From contig NZ_CP022162.1 in the NCBI RefSeq assembly GCF_003293595.1, positions 2,525,799 to 2,589,798 on the forward strand: 64,000 nucleotides of DNA, written 5' to 3'. This DNA is from Microbacterium sp. PM5 (GTDB lineage Bacteria; Actinomycetota; Actinomycetes; Actinomycetales; Microbacteriaceae). How positions within the stretch are numbered: position 1 is the stretch's first letter; each line of letters starts with the position of its first letter. Below, piece by piece: positions 9,643 through 19,395 of the stretch. The position numbers and the translations under genes were made by a program. The notes beneath the pieces were generated by a model. That model did no database searches. It was not told the origin of the DNA and saw only the letters and a program-made list of their open reading frames with translations.

Positions 9643-11399
9643 ACGCACCCATCGGCGACTCCGTCGGCGCTCTGCTGGGCCTCGTCGCCCTGGCGGTGGG
9701 CCTCGCTCTCTATGTCTGGACCGCGCTGGCGCTGGCCGCGATGTTCCGCAAGATGGGAGAGGCCCCCTACAAGGGGTGGGTTCCCGTGTGGAACGTCGCC
9801 ACCCTCCTCCGGTGGGGAGGCTTCAGCCCGTGGCTCGTTCTGATCGCGCTCTTCCCGGTGCTGGGGCCGATCGTGCTGTGGGTGCTGGTCGTCGTCGCGG
9901 CGCACCGGATCAATCCGGGCTTCGGCTACGGGGGCGGCATGACCGCCCTCGCGGCGGTGCTGTTCGTCGTGTGGGCAAGCATTCTCGGTTTCGGGCCCGC
10001 GCGATGGCTCGGCGCGCGCGCCGGCGGCATGTCGGCGCACCGCCGCGAACAGCCACGCGCGAGCCTCGGCGGTGTGTTCGCCGAACCCGCCCCGATGACG
10101 CCGGAAGCCGCGGTCGTCTCTGCATTGCCGCCGGCCGCGGCGGCGGAGCCGGCAGCACCGACCGACGACGTGCGCGAGGACGACGACGACCTGGCGCGGC
10201 TCTTCGCTCCTCCCGCTCCCGCCGCCGCACCGGCCTGGACCCCGCCGGAGACGACGGTGCCGCCCGCCTCGCCGTCGACGGTCGCCCCGGCGCCCGCGGA
10301 AACGGCGCCGGCGGAACCTGCCCCCGCACGGCCCGAGGCGGGAACCGTCGCCGTCGATGCGCTCGATGCGCTCGACGAGCCCGTCGCGACGTCGTCGCCG
10401 TCCCCGGCCGCCGTGGTCCGTCCGCCCGCTCCGGCGCCCGTATCGGCATCCGCCGCGGTCCGCGCCGGGGAAGCCGCCGCTGACGACGACGCGGCGTGGC
10501 CGTCGGAGATCGATGATGTCTCGGCGATCGCGCCCTCCCCGTTCCCGCCCAGCTCCGGTGCCGGATGGCGCCACGCGATGCCGCCGGTCACCGATGATGC
10601 CCCCATCGACTTCGTGCCGGGCCGTCGCAGCACCGCGCTGCCGTCGCCGCACGACGTCGGCGAGGCGGCGGATGCACCGGCACCGGCGCCCCGGGTCTCC
10701 GCGGCCGCGGCAGCCGCCCGAGCCGCCCACGGCGTACCGGCCGAACCCGCCGCGGATGCGTCCGACTCCGCGGTCGACGGCTCCCAGGCGGGCTCCTCGG
10801 ACGCGCCCGCCGCGGGGGAGCGTGGGCTCGCGCCGGAGGCGGCGGAGCCGCCGCTGCGTCGCGCACGACCGTGGCCGGCGTTCGCGGTCGCCCCGAACGA
10901 ACCCGATGGCTTCCCGGAGCTGTCGGGCGAGGTCTCGGCGGTCATCGGATCGCCCGCCGCCGGGTCGCCCCGCTCCGCCGCGGGCGCCGTCGCGGCCCAG
11001 CATCGCCGCGACCAGAGCGTCGACGACGACATCGACCAGACGGTGATCACGCGGCGGGTCCGCGCGGCCGTGTGGCAGTTGGTCCCCGCCGCCGGCGCAC
11101 CGGTGGCGATCACGGCGGACGTCGTCATCCTCGGGCGTCGCCCGGCAGCCGACACGGCCTTCCCGAAAGCGCAGCTCATCGCCGTTGCGGGCGAGGCTCT
11201 CACCGTGTCCAAGACCCACGCCCGCCTCGAACGGCACGACGACGTCTGGACGATCACCGATCTGGCCTCGACGAACGGGGTGCTCGTTCGCACCTTCATG
11301 GGCGAGGAGGTCGAGGTGGAGCCGGGCTCGAAGATCGACGCGGGGGAGCGGTTCTTCCTCGGCGACGAGGAGTTCCACCTCGCGCGCATCGAACGCTGA
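9639..11399 (+). CDS. DUF5684-like membrane protein with C-terminal FHA domain
   Basis: 586 residues starting at ATG 9639, which overlaps the upstream stop by ATGA; this start places the first membrane helix right at the N-terminus. Residues 10-120 contain about three or four helices with the MGEAPYKGWVPVWN motif of DUF5684-like proteins. A long Ala/Pro/Glu-rich low-complexity linker follows (about 140-470). The C-terminal FHA domain (about 485-586) shows ILGRR, SKTHARL and STNG, the phosphothreonine-binding residues. FHA domains read Ser/Thr kinase output, so this protein probably links a PknB-type kinase outside the window to the MoxR operon. It is the last gene of the operon; a 291-bp gap follows. 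Confidence 0.9.
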   Translation: MNAPIGDSVGALLGLVALAVGLALYVWTALALAAMFRKMGEAPYKGWVPVWNVATLLRWGGFSPWLVLIALFPVLGPIVLWVLVVVAAHRINPGFGYGGGMTALAAVLFVVWASILGFGPARWLGARAGGMSAHRREQPRASLGGVFAEPAPMTPEAAVVSALPPAAAAEPAAPTDDVREDDDDLARLFAPPAPAAAPAWTPPETTVPPASPSTVAPAPAETAPAEPAPARPEAGTVAVDALDALDEPVATSSPSPAAVVRPPAPAPVSASAAVRAGEAAADDDAAWPSEIDDVSAIAPSPFPPSSGAGWRHAMPPVTDDAPIDFVPGRRSTALPSPHDVGEAADAPAPAPRVSAAAAAARAAHGVPAEPAADASDSAVDGSQAGSSDAPAAGERGLAPEAAEPPLRRARPWPAFAVAPNEPDGFPELSGEVSAVIGSPAAGSPRSAAGAVAAQHRRDQSVDDDIDQTVITRRVRAAVWQLVPAAGAPVAITADVVILGRRPAADTAFPKAQLIAVAGEALTVSKTHARLERHDDVWTITDLASTNGVLVRTFMGEEVEVEPGSKIDAGERFFLGDEEFHLARIER

Positions 11400-11440
11400 G
11401 GCGAGCGCGGCGGGAGCAGGGCGCGACTCACCGGGCGCGT

Positions 11441-11469
11441 TTGCCCGCGTTCGTCATACGGCGTAGTAT
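11441..11469 (+). promoter_or_regulatory. Probable promoter of the str operon (rpsL)
   Basis: A -35 element TTGCCC (11441-11446) and a -10 element TAGTAT (11464-11469) are separated by exactly 17 bp, a good match to the primary actinobacterial sigma factor. The resulting leader to rpsL is about 215 nt. It contains two small hairpins (11574-11612 with a 7-bp stem, and 11650-11673 with a 6-bp stem just before the Shine-Dalgarno AGGAG). Nothing coding is visible in the 11400-11690 gap. Confidence 0.65.
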
Positions 11470-11690
11470 TGACCGGGTGTGCGTATACGCGCGCCGTCCG
11501 CCGTGCCACGGCATCCGGACGGGGTTCGGCACACGATCGGGACCGGTCTGCGAACAGGCCGCCCCCACGGCATATCCACCACCCATGCTCGGCATCCGCC
11601 GTGTCGGTGGATCTGTGGTGAAACCACCATCGCTGTCACCGTGCAGCACCTGTGCAGGCGAGAGCCCGCACAGCTTTACAAGGAGAGAAC

Positions 11691-12059
<369 letters not shown>

Positions 12060-12064
12060 GTCCG

Positions 12065-12535
12065 ATGCCTCGCAAGGGACCCGCACCTCGCCGCGTCGTC
12101 GTCAACGACCCGGTCTACGGTGCTCCGATCGTCACCCAGCTGGTGAACAAGATCCTCGTCGACGGCAAGAAGTCGCTCGCCGAGTCGATCGTCTACAACG
12201 CTCTGAAGGGCGTCGAGGCGAAGAACGGCCAGGATGCCGTCGCGACCCTCAAGAAGGCGCTCGACAACGTCCGCCCCACCCTCGAGGTCAAGAGCCGCCG
12301 CGTCGGTGGTTCGACCTACCAGGTGCCGGTCGAGGTCAAGCCGCACCGCGCGAACACGCTCGCGCTGCGCTGGCTCGTCAGCTACGCGAAGGGTCGTCGT
12401 GAGAAGACGATGACCGAGCGTCTGCAGAATGAGATCCTCGACGCCTCGAACGGCCTGGGTGCCGCGGTCAAGCGCCGCGAAGACACCCACAAGATGGCCG
12501 AGTCGAACCGCGCCTTCGCTCACTACCGCTGGTAA
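12065..12535 (+). CDS. rpsG: 30S ribosomal protein S7
   Basis: 156 residues, the normal length for S7, which nucleates the 30S head and contacts the E and P sites. [20 protein letters not shown] at the N-terminus and [13 protein letters not shown] in the middle are diagnostic. The ATG lies 5 bp after the rpsL stop. It is separated from fusA by 117 bp that contain a dispersed inverted repeat (12537-12619), so the rpsG-fusA junction is wider than in most str operons. Confidence 0.98.
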   Translation: MPRKGPAPRRVVVNDPVYGAPIVTQLVNKILVDGKKSLAESIVYNALKGVEAKNGQDAVATLKKALDNVRPTLEVKSRRVGGSTYQVPVEVKPHRANTLALRWLVSYAKGRREKTMTERLQNEILDASNGLGAAVKRREDTHKMAESNRAFAHYRW

Positions 12536-12536
12536 C

Positions 12537-12619
12537 GCGTTTCGACGCGCTGCGCTCGCTCAACGACCGGCGGTCACTCCCCGGTCGTTGAGCGAGGCCC
12601 GCAGGGCCGCGTCGAAGCG
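12537..12619. repeat. Dispersed intergenic inverted repeat, copy 1
   Basis: The left arm (12537-12570) carries GCTGCGCTCGCTCAACGACC; the right arm (12581-12619) carries the complement CCGGTCGTTGAGCG and then diverges slightly. A 10-nt loop separates them. The same element recurs near 32.6 kb and 60.2 kb. It lies inside the str operon between rpsG and fusA, where its long hairpin could process or attenuate the transcript. It looks like a miniature repeat family (REP-like), with no coding capacity. Confidence 0.8.
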
Positions 12620-12652
12620 TCCGCAACCCGAACACACACGTAAGGACACCCC

Positions 12653-14767
12653 GTGGCACAAGAAGTGCTCACCGACCTCAACAAGGTCCGCAACATCGGC
12701 ATCATGGCGCACATCGATGCCGGCAAGACGACGACGACCGAGCGCATCCTGTTCTACACGGGTGTCAACCACAAGCTGGGCGAGACCCACGACGGCGCCT
12801 CGACCACCGACTGGATGGAGCAGGAGAAGGAGCGCGGCATCACGATCACGTCCGCCGCCGTGACCTGCTTCTGGAACAAGCACCAGATCAACATCATCGA
12901 CACCCCCGGACACGTGGACTTCACGGTCGAGGTCGAGCGGTCGCTGCGCGTCCTCGACGGTGCCGTCGCCGTCTTCGACGGCAAGGAGGGCGTCGAGCCC
13001 CAGTCCGAGACGGTCTGGCGCCAGGCCGACAAGTACGACGTGCCCCGCATCTGCTTCGTCAACAAGATGGACAAGCTGGGCGCCGACTTCTACTTCACCG
13101 TCGACACGATCGTGAACCGTCTGGGCGCCAAGCCGCTCGTGCTGCAGCTGCCGATCGGTGCCGAGAACGACTTCGTGGGCGTCGTCGACCTCGTCGAGAT
13201 GCGCGCACTGGTCTGGCCCGGCGACGCCAAGGGTGATGTCACCATGGGCGCCAAGTACGAGGTCCAGGAGATCCCGGCCGACCTCGCCGACCGTGCGGCC
13301 GAGTACCGCGAGAAGCTGCTCGAGACGGTCGCCGAGTCCGACGAGGCGCTGCTGGAGAAGTACTTCGGCGGCGAAGAGCTCACGCTCGCCGAGATCAAGG
13401 GCGCCATCCGCAAGCTCACCGTCGCCGGTGACCTGTACCCGGTGCTCTGTGGTTCGGCCTTCAAGAACCGCGGCGTGCAGCCGATGCTCGACGCGGTCGT
13501 GGACTACCTGCCCTCGCCCCTGGACGTGCCCGCCATCGAGGCGCACGACCCGAAGGACGAGGAGAAGGTCATCGAGCGTCACCCCGACGCCAACGACCCC
13601 TTCGCCGCGCTCGCGTTCAAGGTCGCGGTGCACCCCTTCTTCGGCCGTCTGACCTACATCCGCGTCTACTCGGGTCACCTCGACTCGGGTGCGCAGGTCA
13701 TCAACTCGACCAAGGGCAAGAAGGAGCGCATCGGGAAGATCTTCCAGATGCACGCCAACAAGGAGAACCCCGTCGACGCGGTCACCGCGGGCAACATCTA
13801 CGCCGTGATCGGCCTGAAGGACACCACCACCGGTGACACCCTCGCCGACCCGAACGAGCCCGTCGTCCTCGAGTCGATGACCTTCCCCGAGCCCGTCATC
13901 GAGGTCGCCATCGAGCCGAAGACCAAGGCCGACCAGGAGAAGCTGGGCACCGCGATCCAGAAGCTCGCCGAAGAGGACCCGACCTTCCGCACCGAGCTCA
14001 ACCCCGAGACCGGCCAGACGGTCATCAAGGGAATGGGCGAGCTGCACCTCGACATCCTCGTCGACCGCATGAAGCGCGAGTTCAAGGTCGAGGCCAACGT
14101 CGGAAAGCCCCAGGTGGCGTACCGCGAGACGATCAAGAAGGCCGTCGAGCGTCACGACTACACCCACAAGAAGCAGACCGGTGGTTCGGGTCAGTTCGCG
14201 AAGATCCAGTTCGCGATCGAGCCGCTCGAGGTCACGGCCGACAAGACGTACGAGTTCGAGAACAAGGTCACCGGTGGCCGCATCCCGCGCGAGTACATCG
14301 AGCCGACCAACCAGGGCTTCCAGGACGCGATGAACGTCGGTGTCCTCGCGGGCTACCCCGTCGTGGGCGTCAAGGCGATCCTGCTCGACGGCGCGTCGCA
14401 CGACGTCGACTCGTCCGAGATGGCGTTCAAGATCGCCGGCTCCATGGGCTTCAAGGAGGCCATCCGCAAGGCGAACCCCGCCATCCTCGAGCCGCTCATG
14501 GCGGTCGAGGTGCGCACGCCCGAGGAGTACATGGGCGACGTCATCGGCGACCTGAACTCGCGTCGTGGCCAGATCCAGTCGATGGAGGACGGGTCGGGCA
14601 TCAAGATCGTGCGCGCCCTCGTCCCGCTGTCGGAGATGTTCGGCTACATCGGCGACCTGCGCTCGAAGACCTCGGGCCGGGCCGTGTACTCGATGGAGTT
14701 CGACTCGTACGCGGAGGTCCCCAAGGCCGTCGCCGACGAGATCGTCCAGAAGAACAAGGGCGAGTAA
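12653..14767 (+). CDS. fusA: Elongation factor G
   Basis: 704 residues, typical EF-G. It is the translocation GTPase; G1 motif [14 protein letters not shown] (about residues 19-32), G3 [10 protein letters not shown]4 NKMDKLGAD, and the C-terminal domains IV and V with GGRIPREYI and the terminal domain ending [13 protein letters not shown]. Start is GTG at 12653, preceded by TAAGGACACCCC. Third gene of the str operon. A 13-bp inverted repeat follows before tuf, so tuf may also be transcribed separately. Confidence 0.98.
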   Translation: MAQEVLTDLNKVRNIGIMAHIDAGKTTTTERILFYTGVNHKLGETHDGASTTDWMEQEKERGITITSAAVTCFWNKHQINIIDTPGHVDFTVEVERSLRVLDGAVAVFDGKEGVEPQSETVWRQADKYDVPRICFVNKMDKLGADFYFTVDTIVNRLGAKPLVLQLPIGAENDFVGVVDLVEMRALVWPGDAKGDVTMGAKYEVQEIPADLADRAAEYREKLLETVAESDEALLEKYFGGEELTLAEIKGAIRKLTVAGDLYPVLCGSAFKNRGVQPMLDAVVDYLPSPLDVPAIEAHDPKDEEKVIERHPDANDPFAALAFKVAVHPFFGRLTYIRVYSGHLDSGAQVINSTKGKKERIGKIFQMHANKENPVDAVTAGNIYAVIGLKDTTTGDTLADPNEPVVLESMTFPEPVIEVAIEPKTKADQEKLGTAIQKLAEEDPTFRTELNPETGQTVIKGMGELHLDILVDRMKREFKVEANVGKPQVAYRETIKKAVERHDYTHKKQTGGSGQFAKIQFAIEPLEVTADKTYEFENKVTGGRIPREYIEPTNQGFQDAMNVGVLAGYPVVGVKAILLDGASHDVDSSEMAFKIAGSMGFKEAIRKANPAILEPLMAVEVRTPEEYMGDVIGDLNSRRGQIQSMEDGSGIKIVRALVPLSEMFGYIGDLRSKTSGRAVYSMEFDSYAEVPKAVADEIVQKNKGE

Positions 14768-14774
14768 CCCTCTG

Positions 14775-14824
14775 GGATGCTGTGCGCCGAGCCTTCTGCG
14801 TAGACCGCTTCGCGCACAGCATCC
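14775..14824 (+). terminator. Hairpin between fusA and tuf
   Basis: Perfect 13-bp inverted repeat GGATGCTGTGCGC (14775-14787) and GCGCACAGCATCC (14812-14824) with a 24-nt loop and no T-tract. It probably acts as a partial terminator or RNA-processing site. A possible -10 for tuf, TAGACT (14852-14857), lies downstream but lacks a convincing -35. Confidence 0.55.
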
Positions 14825-14933
14825 GCACAAACTGAATACAGACCCAGTCGTCTAGACTGACACCCATCCCCGTAGAGCACCGGTCGCAATCCAGCGCCCG
14901 GAACCTCTACATGAATGTCCTGAGGAGGACCCA

Positions 14934-16127
14934 GTGGCCAAGGCCAAGTTCGAGCGGACCAAGCCGCACGTCAACATCGGAACGATCGGTCACGTCGACC
15001 ACGGCAAGACCACGCTCACCGCTGCGATCTCGAAGGTGCTCGCCGACAAGTACCCGTCGGCGACCAACGTGCAGCGTGACTTCGCGTCGATCGACTCGGC
15101 TCCCGAAGAGCGTCAGCGTGGTATCACGATCAACATCTCGCACGTCGAGTACGAGACCCCGAAGCGCCACTACGCGCACGTCGACGCGCCCGGCCACGCC
15201 GACTACATCAAGAACATGATCACCGGTGCCGCTCAGATGGACGGCGCGATCCTCGTGGTCGCCGCCACCGACGGTCCGATGGCTCAGACGCGTGAGCACG
15301 TTCTGCTCGCCAAGCAGGTCGGCGTTCCCTACCTGCTGGTCGCGCTCAACAAGAGCGACATGGTCGACGACGAGGAGATCCTGGAGCTCGTCGAGCTCGA
15401 GGTTCGTGAGCTGCTCAGCTCGCAGGACTTCGACGGCGACAACGCTCCCGTCGTCCGCGTCTCGGGCCTGAAGGCTCTCGAGGGCGACGAGAAGTGGGTC
15501 GAGTCGATCGTCGAGCTGATGAACGCCGTCGACGAGTCCATCCCGGACCCGGTGCGCGACAAGGACAAGCCGTTCCTCATGCCCATCGAGGACGTCTTCA
15601 CGATCACCGGTCGTGGCACCGTCGTCACGGGCCGCGCCGAGCGTGGCACGCTGGCCATCAACTCCGAGGTCGAGATCGTCGGCATCCGCCCGACGCAGAA
15701 GACGATCGTCACCGGTATCGAGATGTTCCACAAGCAGCTCGACGAGGCCTGGGCCGGCGAGAACTGTGGTCTGCTCCTGCGCGGCACCAAGCGTGACGAC
15801 GTCGAGCGTGGTCAGGTCGTCGTCAAGCCGGGTTCGGTCACGCCGCACACCGACTTCGAGGGCACCGCGTACATCCTCTCCAAGGAGGAGGGTGGCCGTC
15901 ACAACCCGTTCTTCACGAACTACCGCCCGCAGTTCTACTTCCGCACCACCGACGTCACCGGCGTCATCACGCTGCCCGAGGGCACCGAGATGGTCATGCC
16001 CGGCGACACCACGGAGATGACGGTCGAGCTGATCCAGCCGATCGCCATGGAAGAGGGCCTCGGCTTCGCGATCCGTGAGGGTGGCCGCACCGTCGGTGCC
16101 GGTACCGTCACCAAGATCCTGAAGTAA
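14934..16127 (+). CDS. tuf: Elongation factor Tu
   Basis: 397 residues, canonical EF-Tu, the GTPase that delivers aminoacyl-tRNA. G1 is [11 protein letters not shown], the switch-I segment is [15 protein letters not shown]3 is DAPGHADY and G4 is NKSD. The start is GTG at 14934 with a strong TGAGGAGGA Shine-Dalgarno. The segment from 14770 to 14933 holds a hairpin and a possible own promoter. A strong terminator follows at 16139-16181. Only one tuf copy is in the window. Confidence 0.98.
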   Translation: MAKAKFERTKPHVNIGTIGHVDHGKTTLTAAISKVLADKYPSATNVQRDFASIDSAPEERQRGITINISHVEYETPKRHYAHVDAPGHADYIKNMITGAAQMDGAILVVAATDGPMAQTREHVLLAKQVGVPYLLVALNKSDMVDDEEILELVELEVRELLSSQDFDGDNAPVVRVSGLKALEGDEKWVESIVELMNAVDESIPDPVRDKDKPFLMPIEDVFTITGRGTVVTGRAERGTLAINSEVEIVGIRPTQKTIVTGIEMFHKQLDEAWAGENCGLLLRGTKRDDVERGQVVVKPGSVTPHTDFEGTAYILSKEEGGRHNPFFTNYRPQFYFRTTDVTGVITLPEGTEMVMPGDTTEMTVELIQPIAMEEGLGFAIREGGRTVGAGTVTKILK

Positions 16128-16138
16128 GCACTTCACAC

Positions 16139-16181
16139 CGACGATGCCCCCGGGAGCCACGTGCTCCCGGGGGCATCGTCG
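16139..16181 (+). terminator. Intrinsic terminator-like hairpin after tuf
   Basis: 19-bp perfect inverted repeat (16139-16157 with 16163-16181; core GATGCCCCCGGGAGC) with a 5-nt loop, followed by TCTCTG rather than a T-run. It marks the end of the str operon. Confidence 0.75.
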
Positions 16182-16279
16182 TCTCTGCGCGACCATCCCC
16201 CTAGGCAGCCGGCTCCCGCGACGCCAGAATGTCCTCAGCGCGCTCCCGCGCGGTATCGATCGACCAGGAGGGGATGGCC

Positions 16280-16492
16280 ATGGGGCTGGACGACATCGTG
16301 AATCAGGGTAAGCAGTTCCTCGAGCAGAACAAGGACAAGATCGACGAGGTGATCCACTCCGACAAGGCGGAGGAGGTCAGCGACGGCGTGCTGGACGCTG
16401 CGGCCGACTTCGTCAAGAAGATCGCCCCCGATCAGTTCGACGGCAAGGTCGACGAGGTGCGCGATCAGGTGGACGGCGCCCTCGGCAACTGA
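16280..16492 (+). CDS. Rv0909-family antitoxin-like small protein
   Basis: 70-residue protein starting at ATG 16280, chosen because AGGAGGGG (16266-16273) sits 6 nt upstream and because MGLDDIVN is the usual N-terminus of this family. The sequence is charged and helical, with MGLDDIVNQGKQFLEQNKDK and a C-terminal VDEVRDQVDGALG. It matches the small actinobacterial family annotated as Rv0909/MT0933-type antitoxin. No toxin-like gene is adjacent: tuf is upstream and a non-coding region is downstream. It is closed by its own perfect hairpin, so it is probably a monocistron. Whether it acts as an antitoxin is unproven. Confidence 0.75.
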   Translation: MGLDDIVNQGKQFLEQNKDKIDEVIHSDKAEEVSDGVLDAAADFVKKIAPDQFDGKVDEVRDQVDGALGN

Positions 16493-16517
16493 CCGGCGAT
16501 CAGCGCCGACGTGGTCG

Positions 16518-16555
16518 GATGAGGGGGTGGATGCCGCGGCATCCACCCCCTCATC
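16518..16555 (+). terminator. Perfect palindromic terminator after the antitoxin-like gene
   Basis: A 38-nt perfect inverted repeat with arms of about 18 bp around a CG centre. Its core is the 16-mer palindrome GGATGCCGCGGCATCC, which also occurs at 32343-32358. No T-run follows. Confidence 0.7.
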
Positions 16556-16586
16556 GCACCGTGTCGAAAACGAGATCAAACCCGAC

Positions 16587-16615
16587 TTGACGCGGGGTCG
16601 CGCACCATCTAGCGT
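16587..16615 (+). promoter_or_regulatory. Probable promoter of the candidate structured RNA
   Basis: TTGACG (16587-16592), a 17-bp spacer and TAGCGT (16610-16615) match the vegetative promoter consensus. Transcription would begin around 16622 and run to the T5-tailed terminator at 16991-17033. No start codon with a ribosome binding site follows. Confidence 0.65.
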
Positions 16616-16621
16616 CAGCAG

Positions 16622-17033
16622 TGGTCAGTACGACGCCGGGGGGCTGAAAACCGACTGAACGAACTGTGGGGGTTCGTTCCGCCGCATCGCGCAGAAGCTG
16701 CGTGTGTGCACGGTGACAGGTTGTGGGGGCATGAGCGCTGCTCGTGGATGTATGGGGGATGCTGTTCGGGGGACCCGAGCGCACTCGTCGCGGTTCGGCG
16801 TTTCCGACCGCGTGTCCCTGGCTCCTGCCGGCGATGGACTCCTCGCCGTCGATGTGGATGCCGGGGGGCGTCCTCATCGCGGTCGTCCGCGTCTGCACGT
16901 CGTTCTGGACGCCGCGCCATCGCGTCGGGGGGACGCGGCGCGCTGAGACCCGGGACGCGCGGTCGGGGGGTCGCGCGTCCCGCGGAGACCGGGAGGGGTG
17001 GGCTTTCCCCAAGGGCCCGCCCCTCCCCTTTTT
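16622..17033 (+). ncRNA. Candidate structured non-coding RNA with repeated G-rich hairpin loops
   Basis: About 410 nt lie between a good promoter and an intrinsic terminator, with no convincing reading frame. Eight runs of five or six G occur (16638, 16668, 16725, 16754, 16768, 16863, 16927, 16965). Five sit in hairpin loops: 16657-16679 (7-bp stem), 16750-16762 (4 bp), 16856-16873 (7 bp with one G-U), 16921-16937 (6 bp) and 16951-16982 (10 bp perfect stem). I could not match it to tmRNA, RNase P RNA, SRP RNA or 6C RNA. It may be a regulatory RNA such as a sponge or protein titrator, or a known actinobacterial RNA (for example an Ms1/6S-like RNA) that I do not recognise. Confidence 0.5.
16991..17033 (+). 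terminator. Intrinsic terminator with T5 tail
   Basis: A GC-rich stem of about 13 bp (16991-17003 with 17015-17027, one G-U pair) is followed directly by TTTTT (17029-17033). This is the most classical Rho-independent terminator in the window and reads on the plus strand, giving an end to the transcript starting near 16622. Confidence 0.8.
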
Positions 17034-17097
17034 CTGTCTCACGAGCGCGACGAGATCCCGCGCACGCGTCACTCATGCGGCGGCGACACGCCCGGGT

Positions 17098-17126
17098 TTG
17101 CGACACGCCCGGCGGACACGTAGACT
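17098..17126 (+). promoter_or_regulatory. Probable S10 operon promoter (rpsJ)
   Basis: TTGCGA (17098-17103), 17-bp spacer, TAGACT (17121-17126). The predicted start near 17133 leaves a leader of about 295 nt before rpsJ. No gene is visible in the leader; its length leaves room for autogenous control as in other S10 operons, but I see no motif proving this. Confidence 0.65.
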
Positions 17127-17428
17127 AGTCCAGTTCCACATTCCTGCGTGCGCGCGACTGACAAGACGCGCGGCGTGCGGGATCACTGCCAGGGCAGTGC
17201 ATAGGCGGCGCATCCTCTTCGGAATCGCGCACTGACCTAGGCCGCGGGCAGCAGAACAACACAATCCGATCTCTCCTGGTCACAGGATTCGTGCGCGTGC
17301 GCGCGAACGATCGGAACTGACATCAGAACAGCGGTGCGCAAGTGCCCGGCACAACCCTGTGCCATGTGCGTCCAATGCCCCCTGAGCGATCAGGGCAGGT
17401 ACGACGCGAGAAAGAGAGTGAGCAGACA

Positions 17429-17737
17429 ATGGCGGGACAGAAGATCCGCATTCGCCTGAAGTCGTATGACCACGAGGTCATCGACACGTCGGCGCGCAAG
17501 ATCGTCGACACGGTGACCCGCGCAGGCGCCACCGTCGTGGGCCCCGTGCCCCTTCCGACCGAGAAGAACGTCGTGTGCGTCATCCGGTCGCCCCACAAGT
17601 ACAAGGACAGCCGCGAGCACTTCGAGATGCGCACCCACAAGCGCCTCATCGACATCATCGACCCGACGCCCAAGGCCGTCGACTCGCTGATGCGCCTCGA
17701 CCTCCCGGCCGACGTCAACATCGAGATCAAGCTCTGA
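17429..17737 (+). CDS. rpsJ: 30S ribosomal protein S10
   Basis: 102 residues, standard S10 length, starting [19 protein letters not shown]. In-frame codons upstream to 17342 are leader sequence, because the conserved N-terminus begins here and GAGAAAGAGAGTGAGCAG provides a purine-rich ribosome binding region. S10 belongs to the 30S head and also to the NusB/NusE antitermination complex. First gene of the S10 operon; rplC follows after 10 bp. Confidence 0.98.
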   Translation: MAGQKIRIRLKSYDHEVIDTSARKIVDTVTRAGATVVGPVPLPTEKNVVCVIRSPHKYKDSREHFEMRTHKRLIDIIDPTPKAVDSLMRLDLPADVNIEIKL

Positions 17738-17747
17738 GGTCCCGGTC

Positions 17748-18407
17748 ATGGCACACATCAACGAAAAGGTTTCCAAGGGCCTGCTCGGCACGAAGCTCGG
17801 CATGACCCAGGTCTGGGACGAGAACGGCAAGCTCGTTCCCGTCACCGTCATCGAGGTGGCCCCCAACGTGGTCACCCAGGTGCGCACGCCGGAGCGCGAC
17901 GGCTACAACGCCGTCCAGATCGCCTACGGCCAGATCGACCCCCGCAAGGTCAACAAGCCCCAGACGGCCCACTTCGAGGCCGCGGGCGTGACCCCCCGCC
18001 GCCACCTCACCGAGGTGCGCACCGCGGATGCCGCTGACTACTCACTCGGTCAGGAGCTCACCGTGGACGCCACCTTCGAGGCCGGCCAGCTGGTCGACGT
18101 CGTCGGCACCAGCAAGGGCAAGGGCACCGCGGGTGTCATGAAGCGCCACAACTTCAAGGGTGTCTCCGCCTCGCACGGTGCGCACCGCAACCACCGCAAG
18201 CCCGGCTCGATCGGCGCCTCGTCGACGCCGAGCCGCGTCTTCAAGGGCATGCGCATGGCCGGCCGTATGGGTGGCGAGCGCGTGACCGTCCTCAACCTCA
18301 CGGTGCACGCCGTCGACGCCGAGAAGGGTCTGCTGCTCGTCAAGGGCGCCGTCCCCGGTGCGCGCGGCCGCATCGTCTACGTCCGCAACGCAGTGAAGGG
18401 TGCCTGA
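17748..18407 (+). CDS. rplC: 50S ribosomal protein L3
   Basis: 219 residues, normal for actinobacterial L3, an early 23S rRNA assembly protein. Diagnostic segments are [20 protein letters not shown] at the N-terminus and the extended loop [20 protein letters not shown] that reaches toward the peptidyl-transferase centre. Starts at ATG 17748. The stop is 2 bp before rplD, so the genes are likely coupled. Confidence 0.98.
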   Translation: MAHINEKVSKGLLGTKLGMTQVWDENGKLVPVTVIEVAPNVVTQVRTPERDGYNAVQIAYGQIDPRKVNKPQTAHFEAAGVTPRRHLTEVRTADAADYSLGQELTVDATFEAGQLVDVVGTSKGKGTAGVMKRHNFKGVSASHGAHRNHRKPGSIGASSTPSRVFKGMRMAGRMGGERVTVLNLTVHAVDAEKGLLLVKGAVPGARGRIVYVRNAVKGA

Positions 18408-18409
18408 TC

Positions 18410-19072
18410 ATGGCTGACTCGACTCTCGCGCTCGACGTCCACAGCCCCAGCGGCAAGAAGGCCGGCTCGGTCGCTCTTCCCGCTGCGCTGTTCGACGTCA
18501 AGACGAACATCCCGCTGATCCACCAGGTCGTCGTCGCGCAGCTCGCGGCGGCTCGCCAGGGCACGCACTCGACCAAGCGTCGTGGCGAGGTCTCCGGTGC
18601 CGGCCGCAAGCCCTTCAAGCAGAAGGGCACGGGTAACGCCCGTCAGGGCTCCATCCGCGCGCCGCACATGACCGGTGGTGGCATCGTCCACGGCCCGAAG
18701 CCGCGCGACTACTCGCAGCGCACCCCCAAGAAGATGATCGCCGCCGCCCTTCTGGGCGCGCTGAGCGACCGTGCTCGCGGTGGCCGTCTGCACGTCGTCG
18801 ACTCCTTCGGCATCGAGGGCGCCCCGTCGACCAAGGCCGCTGCGGCCGTCCTCGCCGAGCTCGCTCCGACCAAGAACGTCCTGGTCGTCATCGAGCGTGG
18901 CGACGAGCTGTCGGTCAAGAGCGTTCGCAACCTCGCGTACGTCCACGTCCTCAGCTTCGACCAGCTGAACGCCTACGACGTGCTCGTCTCCGACGACATC
19001 GTCTTCACCAAGGCCGCCTACGACGCGTTCGTCGCGTCCAAGAGCGCCACCACCGAGGAGGTCTCGGCATGA
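18410..19072 (+). CDS. rplD: 50S ribosomal protein L4
   Basis: 220 residues, full-length L4. The long basic internal loop that lines the exit tunnel is present ([20 protein letters not shown], then [15 protein letters not shown]). In gamma-proteobacteria L4 represses its own operon; whether it does so here cannot be read. The start ATG lies 2 bp after rplC, and the end overlaps rplW by ATGA. Confidence 0.98.
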   Translation: MADSTLALDVHSPSGKKAGSVALPAALFDVKTNIPLIHQVVVAQLAAARQGTHSTKRRGEVSGAGRKPFKQKGTGNARQGSIRAPHMTGGGIVHGPKPRDYSQRTPKKMIAAALLGALSDRARGGRLHVVDSFGIEGAPSTKAAAAVLAELAPTKNVLVVIERGDELSVKSVRNLAYVHVLSFDQLNAYDVLVSDDIVFTKAAYDAFVASKSATTEEVSA

Positions 19073-19371
19073 ACGTCTCCCTCAACAAGGACCCGCGCGA
19101 CATCATCCTGAAGCCGGTCGTCTCGGAGAAGAGCTACGGGCTCATCGACGAGGGCAAGTACACCTTCCTGGTGGACCCGCGCTCCTCGAAGACCGAGATC
19201 AAGCTCGCGATCGAGAAGATCTTCGGCGTCAAGGTCGCCGCGGTCAACACGCTCAACCGCGCGGGCAAGTCCCGCCGCACCCGCTTCGGCACCGGTAAGC
19301 GCAAGGACACCAAGCGCGCCATCGTCACGCTCAAGTCGGGCACCATCGACATCTTCACGGCCGTCGGCTGA
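19069..19371 (+). CDS. rplW: 50S ribosomal protein L23
   Basis: 100 residues, standard L23, located at the tunnel exit where signal recognition particle and trigger factor dock. Motifs [15 protein letters not shown] and the basic loop [20 protein letters not shown] are characteristic. ATG 19069 overlaps the rplD stop (ATGA). A 24-bp gap precedes rplB. Confidence 0.97.
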   Translation: MNVSLNKDPRDIILKPVVSEKSYGLIDEGKYTFLVDPRSSKTEIKLAIEKIFGVKVAAVNTLNRAGKSRRTRFGTGKRKDTKRAIVTLKSGTIDIFTAVG

Positions 19372-19395
19372 CAGCTGGGATAGAGGACAACCAAC

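Noticed and set aside
12560..14830. Long minus-strand open frame of 756 codons opposite fusA
   Set aside because: fusA is unquestionable on the plus strand; the antisense frame is rich in Leu/Arg/Val/Asp as expected from mirrored codons.
14831..14857. Full promoter for tuf
   Set aside because: TAGACT is a fair -10 but no acceptable -35 lies 16-18 bp upstream, so I did not list it as a feature.
16622..17033. tmRNA, RNase P RNA, SRP RNA or 6C RNA identity for the structured RNA
   Set aside because: The conserved sequence blocks of tmRNA, RNase P and SRP RNA are absent, and 6C has C-rich loops on the sense strand whereas here they are G-rich.
16704..17235. Two plus-strand frames of 80 and 163 codons between the antitoxin-like gene and rpsJ
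   Set aside because: Neither has a ribosome binding site, a recognisable domain or proper codon bias, and both run through the terminator or through structured hairpins. A short peptide in the RNA cannot be fully excluded.
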